A stretch of 64,000 nt of DNA from Triatoma infestans (GCA_011037195.1 JAAEAF010000120.1:356357-420356); one strand, 5' to 3'; counted from the stretch's first letter, positions 23,033 through 34,844 are shown. The notes: generated by a model not told the origin, from the letters alone. Translations and numbers: made by a program.

Positions 23033-23233
23033 ATGGTTAACGCACACGTCACGATATCTACAGACCCCACTGTAGGACGTACTCCTCATTATTTCGTTGA
23101 AATACCACAAGAAGATGAAGAAAGGTTAGGAAATCTTTTCAATTCTATAGACGTTGATGGAAATGGAAAAATTGATATTCATGACTTAACCGAGGCATTG
23201 CGGGAATTTGGGGTTCATCATAAATATGCGGAG
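23033..23233 (+). CDS. SCaMC: SCaMC mitochondrial ATP-Mg/Pi carrier, exon 1 (first EF-hand)
   Basis: First coding exon of a short calcium-binding mitochondrial carrier (SLC25A23/24/25 family). These inner-membrane proteins exchange ATP-Mg for phosphate when cytosolic calcium binds the N-terminal EF-hands. ATG at 23033 is preceded by an in-frame stop; 67 codons end at donor GAG|gtaaag, phase 0. Residues about 42-53 are the EF loop DVDGNGKIDIHD with ligands at positions 1, 3, 5 and an acidic 12th residue, followed by LTEALREFGV. The upstream splice acceptor at 23004 suggests a separate leader exon. Confidence 0.9.
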
Positions 23234-23359
23234 GTAAAGTTATGTTACCATTTCTAAAATCCATAAAACTGACTTTAATTCATATAAAAACCTTTTTATA
23301 ACTTTCTGTTTTACTTGGTTGTAAATTTAATGGTATGTTAACCTTTCCCCCTAATGCAG

Positions 23360-23486
23360 ACTTTTCTGGCGAGAGCTGATGTCAATAAAAGCAGTGACAT
23401 ATCCCTGGCAGAATTTATTCACTATGTCAGGGAACATGAGAAAAATTTGCGGCTTGGATTTTCCCACATTGACAAAAACAAAGATG
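23360..23486 (+). CDS. SCaMC: SCaMC exon 2 (second EF-hand)
   Basis: Acceptor ctaatgcag and donor G|gtaaag; phase 0 in, phase 1 out. It encodes the second EF loop (DVNKSSDISLAE), then FIHYVREHEKNLRLGFSHID, matching the 'F..Y...HE..L.L.F..LD' connector of SCaMC proteins, and the start of loop three. The intron before it is 126 bp. Confidence 0.9.
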
Positions 23487-23555
23487 GTAAAGTAATTCAA
23501 CTACATCTTCATCTAAATTGATAGTACACTTTACCTTAATTAATTATCATTATAG

Positions 23556-23643
23556 GTAAAATCGACCTCGAAGAATTGATAAGGGCATTTAAAGAACTGG
23601 GAGTTGATGTAGAGATCAATGAAGCGAAAAAACTCTTGCAGAG
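23556..23643 (+). CDS. SCaMC: SCaMC exon 3 (third EF-hand)
   Basis: Acceptor attatag and donor gtatga; phase 1 in, phase 2 out. It completes the canonical third EF loop DKNKDGKIDLEE and encodes LIRAFKELGVDVEINEAKKL, the exiting helix. The next exon is 16.5 kb away, across a repeat-rich intron. Confidence 0.9.
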
Positions 23644-25264
23644 GTATGATTAAACAAAATTTCCTGCACTCAACAAAAATAGTCACATTTTGTATTAAGT
23701 AGGTAGTTAGCAGAAAGAAGAATGAGCATTCCAAATAAAAATAAATGTATTCTTTGTCCTCTGTAGAAGATTTCTACAGTATATATTCGATTTTATTTTA
23801 TTTTTTTTAAATTTTATGCTTCTGCTATTTTTTTTCTTAGATTAATAACGTTAAATTGTATAAGTTGCATCTACCGTTTGGTTTCTAGTTAATCAGTTTT
23901 CATCTGCAATAGAGTCCATGTTAAAATATCAGTAGTTGCTTTTCTCGTTTTAATCACAATAAACGAAAAATATGTGGATTTAAAAATATGCTTTTTAACA
24001 ATTATTTCATATAATTTTTTAATTGACTTAAAGTAGCTAATTTTTCTAGTATACATTTTCATTACAGTTTTGAAGTAACTTTGAAGATGGATTGTAATAA
24101 TCCATCTAATTATGGAACACAAGATCTGTGATGAGTAAAAATTAATGCCTTAGTATGCTTTATAATTTCTGTTTAAATGCAAATGTACTTAGCCTAATAG
24201 AAGCCTGGTGAAGTGACACGGATAAGGCGGGGAGAATTGGCAAAAATACTTCTCTCAATGCTTTAAGATTTGGGATTAATTGACCTGAAATTTCGTACCA
24301 TTTTCTCATTTCTTTACTACATTCATGTATTTTAAAATGTTCTTTTACTATTTGTTGCCGATCTTATTGTTGGAAAGTTGTTAATAATGAAGAGTAGTTA
24401 ATATAATGCAATGCACGAATACTTATTTAATGTCATTAGTTAAAAATGGAATTGCTTTTGTTGTGGTGACCTTCTCAAAGCACTTTCTCTTTGCTTAATT
24501 TGAAGACTTCTTAATCGTTTAACATTATGTGAAAATTGGAGCATGCTAATATTTTTACAATTTCTAATATTTAACTATTCCATTTTTTAGCTCTTCAACT
24601 TTTTTAATTGATAATTTTTTGTATGCTTTGTTATTAAGATTCTATTATCTTCGTAATTGCAGGGTTGAAAATTCTCTTTTTTAAATTATCTTTAAGGTAG
24701 AATTAGAGTATAGCTAAGTGTTTCAAAAAATACATTGAAATATATTCAGTATGCAAATCAACTGAAATTAACTCAGTTGTTAAGGTTTAAAGATAAGTTC
24801 TTTTCCTTTACTATATAGAACATTGCAGACGAGTTAGAATTTAGAATTTTCCATTGGTACATCTTATATTAATATTAAAGTATACTTTATCTTTGTTTTG
24901 TTTTAATTTTAGAGGCAAGAAATTGATAGAAGAATTTTTCCTATTTTGTAGAATTATTCTCAATTTAATGTTAAATCAAAATTTGTTATTGTTATTTGGT
25001 ACATTTTTTGGTAGAGGCACATGTCAGTTTTTGATATTATGAGACCTTTCCACTTATTCTTAAGGAACACTCAAGTATGGATTGCTCGCTTCGTATCTAA
25101 ATCAGCATTTTTATACTAAAGAAGGAGGAGAATAGGACACAAAGCGTTTGTGTTGGATCTCAACTTGATGATTTGATTTATTGCTGGGTGGATGCCAAAG
25201 TTGCATCGTCTTACAGATCAAATTTAAAACTGTGGACGGGGTTGTATACTTCTTAGTATTCACT
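23644..25264. other. SCaMC intron 3, left part: no feature recognised
   Basis: AT-rich intronic DNA without recognised exons, repeats or frames of interest. Confidence 0.5.
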
Positions 25265-25554
25265 TAAGCCGTCGGTTCTCAACTTTCGGGTTCCGCGCAC
25301 CACCCAAAGAATATAAAAATTTTTGCGTACCATAAAGGTTTATAAACATTAAGAAAAAATAATAAATTAAAATGAATTACATAAAACAAAATAAAGTATG
25401 TAAAAATAGAGAAAGTTAAAATAGACAAATAAATGTGTATTTTAGTTTTTTGTTAACCAAAAAGTAATCGTCAAATAAAAGTTACGTATTTAATTTATTT
25501 AGAAAAATTATGCATTATTATTACTTGCGTATCCAAAATTACTAAGAAAAAAAA

Positions 25555-25596
<42 letters not shown>

Positions 25597-25600
25597 AGAA
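25265..25600. mobile_element. Fragment of a second hAT-like element ending in a long A tract
   Basis: The text GTCGGTTCTCAACTTTCGGG followed by CGCGCACCACCC resembles the terminal segment of 'CAGNGGTTCTCAACCT...' hAT elements. No matching right terminus or target duplication was seen. It runs into an uninterrupted A tract of roughly 36-40 nt ending at about 25595, which could be a separate retroposon tail or simple expansion. Confidence 0.35.
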
Positions 25601-25952
25601 TATCTATCAAAATATAAAAACTTAATAAAATTAAAGAGGACCTTGAGCCTGTTTTGTAAACACAACTTTTAAATGCCAGCTCAATGTTACTTGTTTTAAA
25701 TTAGAGTCGAGCATTAATTTTGTTCATTTTTTTTTTTAAATATAAAACGTAGAAACCTTTTACATAAACCGCTACTGAAAAAGGACTTTAAAAATGTACT
25801 AGCTTTATATACCATTTCTCTAAAATCGTTCTTGCACCCGAACCAAAAATTTACTAGTTACCAATTCCCCCTTTATTTCTAACTTCAAAACTAACCTCCA
25901 AGGATAAAAATGGCATACGAGAAAGAGAGGAATAAGCCTGTTAAATGCAGCA

Positions 25953-26009
25953 ATCGATGTAAAATGTAATGGAAATATAGTTTTGTTTTTAATACCGGAT
26001 TTACATGAC
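25953..26009 (+). repeat. Left member of a 57-61-bp inverted repeat pair
   Basis: This segment (ATCGATGTAAAATGTAATGG... to ...TTTACATGAC) is the reverse complement of 26585-26645 with only a few differences and one 4-nt indel. The arms are 575 bp apart and the similarity stops sharply at both ends. Confidence 0.75.
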
Positions 26010-26584
26010 AAAATTTAAACTTAATTGTATTTTTCATTATTTCCATTATTTAAAATTATGTCATCATTGGTATATAAAAAATTATTCACAAGTTAATTGC
26101 ACTTTTACTATTTTGTAATGAATTTTCTTGGAAAGCTAGTATCCTCCTCTCGAATGCTTTGCATTTAGTTTGTAAATAATGGAAAAAAATAAACTCAGTC
26201 ATTATATATTCATATAAACTTAAAAACTTTCAGGTATATAAAAATTGAATGCATTGAAATTGTGGCTTTTATATATTATTAATGGCTCATCCAAGAGATA
26301 TAAAGGAAAATAGCCGAATTTATTTCATTTTTTTTTTTTTTTTTTTTAATCACTAATCGATCTGTAACTGTTTTACAGATGTACTGTATTTATTTTTACA
26401 TTGAAAATATTATCGGATGGCAAGATCATCGGTGATGGTATGATTGTCAAAAACTCTATAAATAAAAGCTATAGTACAACGTGATGCGTTTACCTGTCGG
26501 CTTCTAAGAATTTGAAGTCATCCTTATCCCATGGTACTCGTAGTATGATCGTTGTCCAAAAGCTTGTTACTTTGTAACTACATG

Positions 26585-26645
26585 GACATGTAAATCTGGT
26601 ATTAAAAACAAATAAAACTATATTTCCATTACATTTTACATCGAT
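26585..26645 (-). repeat. Right member of a 57-61-bp inverted repeat pair
   Basis: Reverse complement partner of 25953-26009. The intervening 575 bp has no recognisable transposase. Either a non-autonomous element with internal rather than terminal inverted repeats, or two copies of one short repeat in opposite orientation. Confidence 0.75.
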
Positions 26646-27609
26646 GGGCATGTGACCTAAAAGATTGGCTCTTTGCATGTCTATTTATACATTCTGTATT
26701 GTGTACTTGTTTGTATGGTGTAGTGTTGTACTAGTAAGTATTGGTGATGAATTAGAGACTGCTTGTGGATTACACGAAACTCAACTAATTGCACAAATCA
26801 TTACTCTTTTTGTTAAGTTGGATTCTCGTACGTATTCTAAGATTCCTGAAGAAGAGACTTGTACCTTCCCCACATGGAACTTACATGGTTTGGACTAACT
26901 GAAGATCCTATCCTTAACCTATTACAACTTAGTGGTTCCGATTTGTTAATAGAAATGTAATTCAAGTTCTTTTGTACGATTCTTACCATATCCATCGTCT
27001 ATAAAAGTTATGTTGTATGTTGGTTAAAGTTTGTGGATATGAAGGTGAATTTCAGGTTATCTTGAACTGATTAACTATTGTGATAGGCATTAACTCCTCA
27101 CAAAATCTCTTATACTGTTTGTGTATTGGGAATCTGTGAATGCCTCAACGCAAGGTTGGTTTATATCCAATAAACTCCTGCAAATATTTAAACTTTCGCT
27201 ATTATCTTCTTTCACTTTTTCTTTGTCATTCATACTTGCATCTGGTATTTTATCCATCTCAGCATGCTTTATTAATTCTTCACAGAATCCACTATCGTCA
27301 AAGTTATGATGAAGTTAGTATTTTATTCAAGAAGTAGTTCTGGGGTTCATCAAATTTTAACAATTATTATTCCATAATAATATGTAAAACACACACACAT
27401 TTTGTAATATATATACAATTTGTACATATTTTTATATATATAAACAAAATTTCAAAGAATTACATAAACTCAGCTATCTACTATAAACTCAGTACCACAA
27501 CTATCTAATATTTAATGTTTGTTTATAAAATGTTATATTTATATGAAATAGTAAACTGCTATATTTGCAGTTTTAATATTACATTAATATAACAAAGAGA
27601 TTCATGTAA

Positions 27610-27622
27610 CTTCTCCCCCCTT
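27610..27622 (-). promoter_or_regulatory. Polypurine tract of LTR element
   Basis: On the minus strand this is AAGGGGGGAGAAG, immediately before the 3' LTR start TTACATGAATC. It primes plus-strand synthesis in LTR retroelements. Confidence 0.65.
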
Positions 27623-27689
27623 AAAACAGAGCTCTACTCATGGAGCTTGCCTGTATCTCGTAATTCAATATTTCTCTTTTATCATCTTT

Positions 27690-28080
27690 TTCTGCAATGT
27701 TTAAATTTCTTGAATGTTTTCTATTTCACAATTATACAAATTATTATAATATAGTGCCATTATTGCAATTATCAGCGTGAGAATATAGTGTACATAGTTA
27801 TGAGGATTGGCATAAATGTATACCTCTTTTATCTGTGGTACAATTTCTTTCATTTTTACATAACTTAAATCTTTAAGTTCGATTGTTTTATTTGAGAAAT
27901 AATAATCATTAAATTGTAATAATCATTAAAAATTCCTTTTTTTCTTGAAGTTTGAGCCAGTATTGTACATTTATTTGACTTCTTTCTTGAAGTTTTTCAA
28001 TAAATTTTCCATGTAGATGAATGTTATCCTGGAGTAAGAGTGACCCATGCCAGCTCTGTAAACCATGTCGCTTTTTATGA
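27690..28080 (-). pseudogene. env-like C-terminal remnant of the LTR element
   Basis: Minus-strand frames near the polypurine tract encode a charged segment (HGKFIEKLQE), then YANPHNYVHYILTLIIAIMA, a hydrophobic membrane-spanning stretch, a short tail with NCEIENIQEI and a stop at about 27694. Position just before the 3' LTR plus a terminal membrane anchor is what is expected for an insect errantivirus-type envelope. Frameshifts and stops upstream show it is inactive. Assignment is by position and hydrophobicity, not by a full domain match. Confidence 0.45.
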
Positions 28081-28559
28081 ATATCACTCTTTCTTGAATA
28101 CCAGCCAGCATCAATGCGAGAAATGGGGTTTAAAACTTGATTGGGTGTCCTACACGATTGATATGCAATTGATCAACCTATATTTTTTTTTGTCTTAAAA
28201 GTGGTACAACTTATCCTTAATGCTTAAGCATCTGGAGTAAATTTCAGCGTATTAATAACGCTGCTCTTCCAATTAGGATTCTATAGGATTTGCCACCGTT
28301 GAATCATTATAAAATTATTTTTACTAAAATAGTGATCAGATCTTCCTTGTGATGCATCTCAAAAATAATTTTCTTTCAAAAGTTACATATTTCAATTAAA
28401 ATCAAGATCCGTAGAAATAATAAGAGTTTAATGTTTAAAAAAGGTCGTTGGAATTGCTTTTTAAAAAAATTAGCGAAAAAAATTGAACAAACTCAGATAA
28501 AGATATACTTCTGGTTATTATATTTCATCGATAACTTTGTTGAATGTACCAGTGATATC

Positions 28560-28940
28560 TAATAATAATAATAAATAATAATAATAATACTTTATTGTTC
28601 TTTGAAAGTACAAATGACAAATACAACAAAGTATTTTACGGCTTGGATTAATCCGTCAGCCGGGGTCGATATTACCATCGACAAAGCTTAGTTGAATATT
28701 TAGGGAGGCGCTTGAATCTAGTAGTATTTCATAATTTTGTATTTTAGTATAAGGAAGCTTAGAATTGCAATTATTAATATTTAAGATTTCATGTCCAGCT
28801 CTAAAAATGATGGTTGAAATGCTGTTCTTGTTCACTGTCTGGGACTTGAGGATCATAGTTTGTATTTCGTCATGATTAAATATTGGATCATAGTATTGTA
28901 TTTCGTCATTATTAAATGTTTCTTCCGGTATCCATCTCGT
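28560..28940 (-). mobile_element. Non-LTR retrotransposon 3' end nested in the LTR element
   Basis: On the minus strand a frame of 66 codons ends at 28656 (VDGNIDPG, stop). It is followed by a short 3' untranslated segment (…CAAAGAACAATAAAG) and an (ATT)n tail, seen as AATAATA repeats at 28560-28589. Tail plus AATAAAG signal indicate a 5'-truncated retroposon. The clade is not recognised. Confidence 0.5.
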
Positions 28941-29826
28941 CGTTAGTTAGTGGATTTTTTTGTTTTATATAATTGAAATAATTCTATTATTTCTGTTATA
29001 ATATTTCTGGAGATTTCTTACATTTTTTGTACATTATGTCCAGCAGTATGCTGTTAGAGATTTGCCTATTTTCTAATTTTGCCATTAATAATGCTTGTAA
29101 TTGGTCCCAAGAATTAAACTGTTCCTCTTGTGTCGCTTCCGCGGCTTTATCTACCAATTTCCCTCTTAATAAATAATAAGGCTTTCAGAGTGTCTGAAAC
29201 TACGGGTTCACACTATTTATCAGTGTGGTAATTTCTACTACTCTTATCTATAAATGGGATTACAGTTTTGGGTTTCCGTTAAAATTCGGGATGGTGTGCG
29301 TAAATCCCCTGATTTCACTGGTACTAGACATTTTGAAAAGTTTAGAATTGTAAAATAAATGAGAAAATATTTATATAATTATGAAATAGTTTGTGTGTTA
29401 CACAAATACAAATAAAAAATAGAAAAATTGTTTCAATAAAATTAATATGATTTTTATAAATTTTTCACTCACATTATGGAGAGTAGAAATGGTATTTTCA
29501 TTACTCTGTTATTGCGATGAATTTTGGTAGTAACGACAAACGGCCCCTTGGCTCTCTAGCTGTGCTGGCATTGTAGAAAATACTGCTTGGTGGAGTTTAG
29601 TGGTTTGGTTTGCCTGTTGGTTCGTTGAACGTCGAAACTGCTCCTTGAGGAAGTGATGTTCCCTTTGTGGATTCTCAACTTTCGATGATCTTCAAATTGA
29701 GGTTTTGGTTACCGGATTAATGAATGAAATTCGAAGTAGAAATTATTTCGAATAACTATTTCCGGTGTCTTATACGACTAAAGTTTGAAATAGAAATTCT
29801 TTCAAATAATTAAACTACTTCCAGTG

Positions 29827-29843
29827 TCCTACCGACTGCGCCA
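29827..29843 (-). promoter_or_regulatory. tRNA primer-binding site of LTR element
   Basis: The minus strand reads TGGCGCAGTCGGTAGGA directly after the 5' LTR, ending in the complement of a tRNA CCA terminus. It identifies the orientation and the LTR boundary. Confidence 0.7.
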
Positions 29844-29998
29844 AATATAAGTTCGTATTCGTTGATTTTAAAGAATTACATAATCAGGCCATACCACAAC
29901 TATCTAATGTCTAATGTTTTTTATAAAACTGCTGCATTTATATGAAATAGCAAACTGCTGTATTTGCAATTTTAATATAACAAAGAGATTCATGTAAT

Positions 29999-30008
<10 letters not shown>

Positions 30009-30033
<25 letters not shown>

Positions 30034-30034
30034 C
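30009..30034. repeat. (TG)n microsatellite
   Basis: About 13 uninterrupted TG units immediately to the right of the LTR element. Confidence 0.85.
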
Positions 30035-30472
30035 TGTAGGTACGTAGTATGTGTGTTTTGTTGTGTTGTGTATCGTAACGCAACACATTGATATATGTCA
30101 TTTCTGTATCGCAAACAGCATTTTGCGGTTAGTGGTTTTGAAAGATAGAGTTGGTTATAATTCAAATGTCGCAATTCCTGTCCATTGTAGGATTATGTAG
30201 CCATCGGTTATCGTGTTGATCGGATGTTTAGGGAGTCTCTAAATTATGATCCCGTGCAGTTGCTTTACTAAATAATCTCAGGTTTCATCCTGACATCAGC
30301 ACCAGCTAAACCTCTCTCTTAAATCAGAAAGTTAAGGACTTGTCACTTTCAAACTTTAAAAAAAAAAATAATAATAATTATTATTATTATTATTTATCTT
30401 TACAATAAGCAGTACAAAAAGTCATTATTGATTCTATTTAGAATATTTATGATTTTATCCGTCGTAGTATGT

Positions 30473-30689
30473 GACCGGTTTCGGATTCTCATCCATTGTT
30501 AGAGTAAGGTTTTCAATCAATTCGTGTAGAGAGATGACTTCAACTATATGTCTATATGAAGCTTATAACCTCCCACATACAATCAACCAGTGTGGCTTGT
30601 AATATAAACATATAGTTGAAGTCATCTCTCTACACGAATTGATTAAAAAACCTTACTCTGGCGATAGATAAGAATCCGAAAAACCGGTC
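30473..30689. repeat. Second foldback family with degenerate hammerhead-like arms
   Basis: The left arm (30473-30551) begins GACCGGTTTCGGATT and the right arm (30608-30689) ends in CCGAAAAACCGGTC. Between them the arms pair over about 50 bp with very few mismatches (ATCAATTCGTGTAGAGAGAT and complement), with a loop of about 56 nt. The outer ends have the same GAAACCGGTC signature and inverted layout as the hammerhead foldback at 12787-13076, but the CUGANGA core is mutated in both arms. Confidence 0.65.
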
Positions 30690-30800
30690 AGAGCCAGAAT
30701 AATGAAGCATACTAGGACGACTAAAATCATAGATGTTATCCAGCATTGCGGACCCAACTACATATTCAACTATTGAGCACACCTTGGGTTTATTTGTTTT

Positions 30801-30828
30801 ATTTCCTCTTACATCTGTAAGAGGAAAT
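30801..30828. repeat. Perfect 12-bp-arm hairpin bounding a dispersed repeat
   Basis: ATTTCCTCTTAC-ATCT-GTAAGAGGAAAT is a perfect palindrome with a 4-nt loop, followed by TATTGGCATC. Related hairpins followed by TATTACA/TATTGTA start the repeat copies at 59045, 60676 and 63424. Confidence 0.75.
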
Positions 30829-31368
30829 ATTGGCATCCTCAAATTTTCGAATTTGAGTTTTCACCGTACAAAAAATATGAATGTTTTGTGCATGTGTTTG
30901 AGTGAACAAAATAACTCTAAAGCTATTATAATATATTGTAAAAAAAAAAAAAAAAGATTGAAGAAACTCGTATAACAAAAAATGCGACTTTAGTAAAGAT
31001 TATTTCATTTTTGCAATTACCCGAAAAATGTTTCAAGATTTTTTTTCATCAGAATGGCAACTGCCGACTTCTACGCCACTCAACATGTCACATGAGGCGT
31101 CTCCTTACCACAGCTATTCAAACTCACCACTTTGGGAAGTTCAAGATCCGCCTACCTCACTTGCTAGGAAATCACGGAGAGGAAGTTAGGAATTTGGCTA
31201 GTACATAACTAGGGCTAGCTAGACTCAAAGAAGTCTTCAAGAAAGCATCGAGTAGCGAACATTCTGCCAGTTCAGCCTGGCATTCCACACTCACGCTTCC
31301 CATTTCTATGTCTGTTCTAAGTCCTCACTAGTTCTTCAGTATATCAGTGAATAGTTATGTACTTTCCT

Positions 31369-31412
31369 TGTTGTGGTTGGTTCCGCAGAGCTGGAAAATA
31401 TTTCTGATACAC
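31369..31412. repeat. Foldback element tail fragment
   Basis: Matches only the unilateral extension of the foldback elements (TTGTGGTTGGTTCCGCAGAG, then CTGGAAA) and breaks off at the arm start. Confidence 0.6.
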
Positions 31413-33033
31413 TTTTCTCTTCCTCATTCTCTGTCTAGCCCTATAAAAATCCACTACACAATTTTACACATTTATAGGTCCATCATTTTTACTTTCTGGA
31501 AAAATGATTTTCCTGAGGTTCTTTAAGAGGGAAGGTTCTAGGCTTACCTCTTCATTTCCAATAGGTTTCCGTTGCTACAGGGCAACAAAACAGCAATATT
31601 TCGAAGTTATAGGATAATACATTAATTAGAATTGTGACAATTGCATACGAGATAGTGTGTATGTACATTTGAGTGCGTGCCCACACTAGATTTCATTTTA
31701 TTTTATTTACATCTCGCTGTGTATTTAGTTAAAAATTAAATGTTTCTGTAAAAGAGCCTTGGAAAACACCAGCGAAACTGCACTTATCGATCATCCTAGG
31801 AATACCCGTTTAAAATTATTTATTTTATCATTAAATTCCCATTATGTTATTTCTCTTCTAATGCTGCTTCTTTAATCATCTTTAAATTTGATTTTCATTT
31901 ATTTTTAAGAGAAGTAAATAAAATTAAAATTATTACTATTATAATTTTTTTTTTAAATAAACCGACAACATTTTCCAATCAACGAATCCACTAATTGTTC
32001 TTTCTATCCCTACTTATATTCTGGATTATCTTCTTTTTTGCGAGATTGTCAAATTATAAATACAAATTTACATTAAAAAATAGAAAATTTGATTTCAGTC
32101 AGTTTTTATATAATATATATATTTTTTATTTATTATTTTATTGTTGAGTTATTTGGTGGCAAAATCTTAATTTAAAATCTATTTTTGCGACAATTATCCT
32201 GCTTTATTTACAAAATGTTGCGGGTTGTGCTGCGTTGTAGGTCTGATACTGTAAGCCAAGGCCTCAGCGCTAATGGTTTCCACACGGTGGTCTCGCTGCT
32301 GTATGAATGAAGAAGTTCTGGATTGTACAGAATCTTCAGCATACCCAGCGTGATCTCCAGAAGGTTTCATACTTCCGCATTCATCATTTATGAATCATAT
32401 ACATTTCATACACAAAATTACTTTTAAGGTAAGCTTATATGTATTATTTTTTAGTGCCGTTATTCTTTAATTAATATTTTTGTATTATCTAGTTGAATTA
32501 ATTTATTTTTATTAATGAAATTTTGTTTAGAAGTTTTAGAACTTGTAATTTGTTACATGAAATAGTTATAAATTTCTTTAAATTTTATGATTTTTTTTTT
32601 CTTTTTGCATAAATATAAATGCTCGCAAAAAAGAGATAATCCTCTGAATGGGAATAAAATTGAGGATCTAAAGAGGAATTTTAGTTTTATTATCGATATT
32701 CTTAAATTTGTTATTTTTGAAAGTAGGGTAAGTGGGGATACTTATACTAAAAAATTATATAAAATAAAAATAAAAAAATTCGCAGTTTCTTCTTAAGTTT
32801 AAATGCATTTCTTTCCCATTGTAACCTAGTCTCTGCCTTCAAATTCCAAGACTTGAGGCACAAAAGTGTAAACATTTCCAATAATCTCTCTCTCTCTTAC
32901 TTACTGTATTTTATTAGCTAGGTTCTACGTATTATTCACATACAAAATATCTGCTGATGATCCACATTCCGAAGTCCAGGTCCCACACGTGATTATCCTT
33001 GTGCTAGCTGTCTCTGATTTGAAAAAAAAATGA
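31413..33033. other. SCaMC intron 3: unclassified, no coding support
   Basis: Mostly AT-rich. A GC-richer patch at about 32215-32390 has no recognised frame or splice support. Confidence 0.4.
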
Positions 33034-33046
33034 CATGATCTCACAG

Positions 33047-33075
33047 TACTTCCTCTTTCAACAGTAAGAGAAAGT
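33047..33075. repeat. Hairpin of the dispersed repeat family
   Basis: TACTTCCTCTTT-CAACA-GTAAGAGAAAGTA, preceded by TGATCTCACAG. The same TGATC-A-C/T-A-x-TACTT context precedes the hairpins at 59927 and about 62815, suggesting the opposite end of the same repeat. Confidence 0.6.
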
Positions 33076-33129
33076 AAAAAAAAAAAAATGAGTAACTGAG
33101 TAAATGCTTCGTGCGGCGCCTCTCTCCCT

Positions 33130-33279
33130 TTCATGGTCCAGAGCCTGCTGTTGGTGTGTCTTCAGACACATGTTTCTGGACGTGGATGACCTTACAGCAC
33201 TCATCCTTATGTGGGTTGTCGCAGTCGGTTGTCGCAGAGGGTTTTGCCCTCCCCTTCCTTGAATAATAATAATAATAAA
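33130..33279 (+). mobile_element. I-type non-LTR retrotransposon 3' end with (TAA)n tail
   Basis: GAGGGTTTTGCCCTCCCCTTCCTTG followed by (AATA/TAA) repeats matches the 3' terminus of the element at 61438-61851 almost base for base over about 30 bp. It is a short 5'-truncated copy with a left limit that could not be fixed. Confidence 0.55.
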
Positions 33280-33419
33280 CGCTCAGTGCTCTGCAATTTG
33301 GAATATTACTATATTTGGTAAGAATAAAAAAGCGAATATTTGAATGACCCAACAGTGAATACTTAACACAGTAGGTTAATTTAGAAGAATATAAATACAC
33401 ATAAATGCTCATTTACCAG

Positions 33420-33980
33420 TTTTCATTCTGAAAGTTTTTCATTCTAGTTTTTACAATTTTCATGAAAACGGCCCCAACAGTTTTCTTCGCATGCTAACCA
33501 GCACAAACCTATCATTTTTTTTCTTAAACAATTTTACTATGCAAATTTGAGTATTTGAGGGTTGGGGGGGGGGCTGGAACTTTAAACATTTCTCTGAAAT
33601 AAATTCCAGTACAATGTACGGTACTACCACTTCACTGAGATAATGATATATTAAAATGCATTAATTGCTAGGAATTCCAATTATGAAGAAAAACTGGTTA
33701 ACCGGAAGTAGAAGTTTTTAGAACTTTTAGTGTAGATTTTTTCGCAATGCCCTCAAAAATAGCACATGATTTTCTATAAAAATTTTGAAAGCTAATTGCA
33801 CATATATTATAATCCTGTCACTTGTATTTGGAACATTTTTCCTGAAAAGTTGATTCTAGGGAGGGAAATCTGTGACATTAAATTTCAAGCGTTACTGGGG
33901 TTCGAAAGAAGCAATTCTTTCTGGACTACAGTATAAGTACTAATTAGCTTCCACAAGCTGAGAACAAACATGCACTCCTA
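33420..33980 (+). repeat. Copy of the CCGGAAGT dispersed repeat
   Basis: Carries the family's landmarks: CATGAAAACGGCCCCAAC, AAACATTTCTCTGAAAT, GTACGGTACTACCAC and AACCGGAAGT. Landmark order matches copies at 44045-44570 and 63620-64000. Confidence 0.65.
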
Positions 33981-34844
33981 CGCTACAGTATTTATGTTGA
34001 GGGCAACTTACTTTTATTAATAATTCCAAATTTGAAGAGAATTCTGTCAATTATGATTATTTTAATTGCATTAATAGAAAATGTTATGAGTGTTTCACTC
34101 TAGATTTTTAAAAAATATTGTTTTCATATTTCAAAAAAATTCTTTAATTTCTAAATTAATGATATTAGAATGTTTAATTTAATTATTATAGAGTTTCCCT
34201 AATAATATTAAATAAAGTTTATGTGGGTATTTTTCTAATTTTCTTTTTCGCAGAACTTAGCTATTAATTTTTAAAAGCTTCTGTAGGAGAAAAAGAAGTT
34301 AGCTATAAATAACTAACCAAGGTAAGAATATGTTTACTTTTGGGATGAATGCATGTTCAAAACGCTGAATTGTTTTTGTTAACAAAAGTTGATGCCAAGA
34401 ATAATAAGTGTAAATAAGTTTTTATTCATATATCTCATGATGTATCCGCATATAAGTAGCCAAACATTGGGATTGTTTGTTTAGAAAATGGTAGTTGTTA
34501 AATCTTTGCAACACTGAAGTTTTCCTTCCTTTCTTTCTTATTAGTTTTTCTTTCAGTTTTCTGATAAAAAATAAAAGGATGTGGGTTAACAGAACCCTTG
34601 CTGGTTTATCAACCTAAGAACAGGAACAGTACATACTCAAGACACTTTAAATACTCATACATACACATAAGGATTGCAGAGGTAGTCGATTAAGTGCAAC
34701 TATTTGGGTATAACAAACCTACAAGCAAACTTTAGGTCAGCAACATACACATTCTCTAACCTTTACACATTGTTGTGGTGGTTGGTTCCGCAGAGCTGGA
34801 AAGCATCAGAGAATTTTCCGTGGTAGCCTGCTTCATTTTGTGGT

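Larger units (their letters stand above)
27440..29997 (-). mobile_element. Decayed gypsy/errantivirus-like LTR retrotransposon
   Basis: Two similar segments in direct orientation flank the element: 27451-27609 and 29844-29997, both ending in 'aacaaagagattcatgtaa'. Reading leftward, the right LTR is followed by a primer-binding site, TGGCGCAGTCGGTAGGA (29843-29827), of the type found in insect gypsy-group elements. A polypurine tract (AAGGGGGGAGAAG, 27622-27610) precedes the left LTR. Internal DNA is about 2.2 kb, so gag and pol are mostly lost; an env-like remnant remains. LTR divergence and small indels indicate an old insertion. Confidence 0.7.

Noticed and set aside
25556..25596. Long A tract as proof of a retroposon
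   Set aside because: No body or target duplication could be tied to it; simple expansion is equally likely.
26665..26898. 77-codon frame with a hydrophobic start resembling a signal peptide
   Set aside because: No splice or homology support, and it adjoins the inverted-repeat pair, so it is likely chance or repeat sequence.
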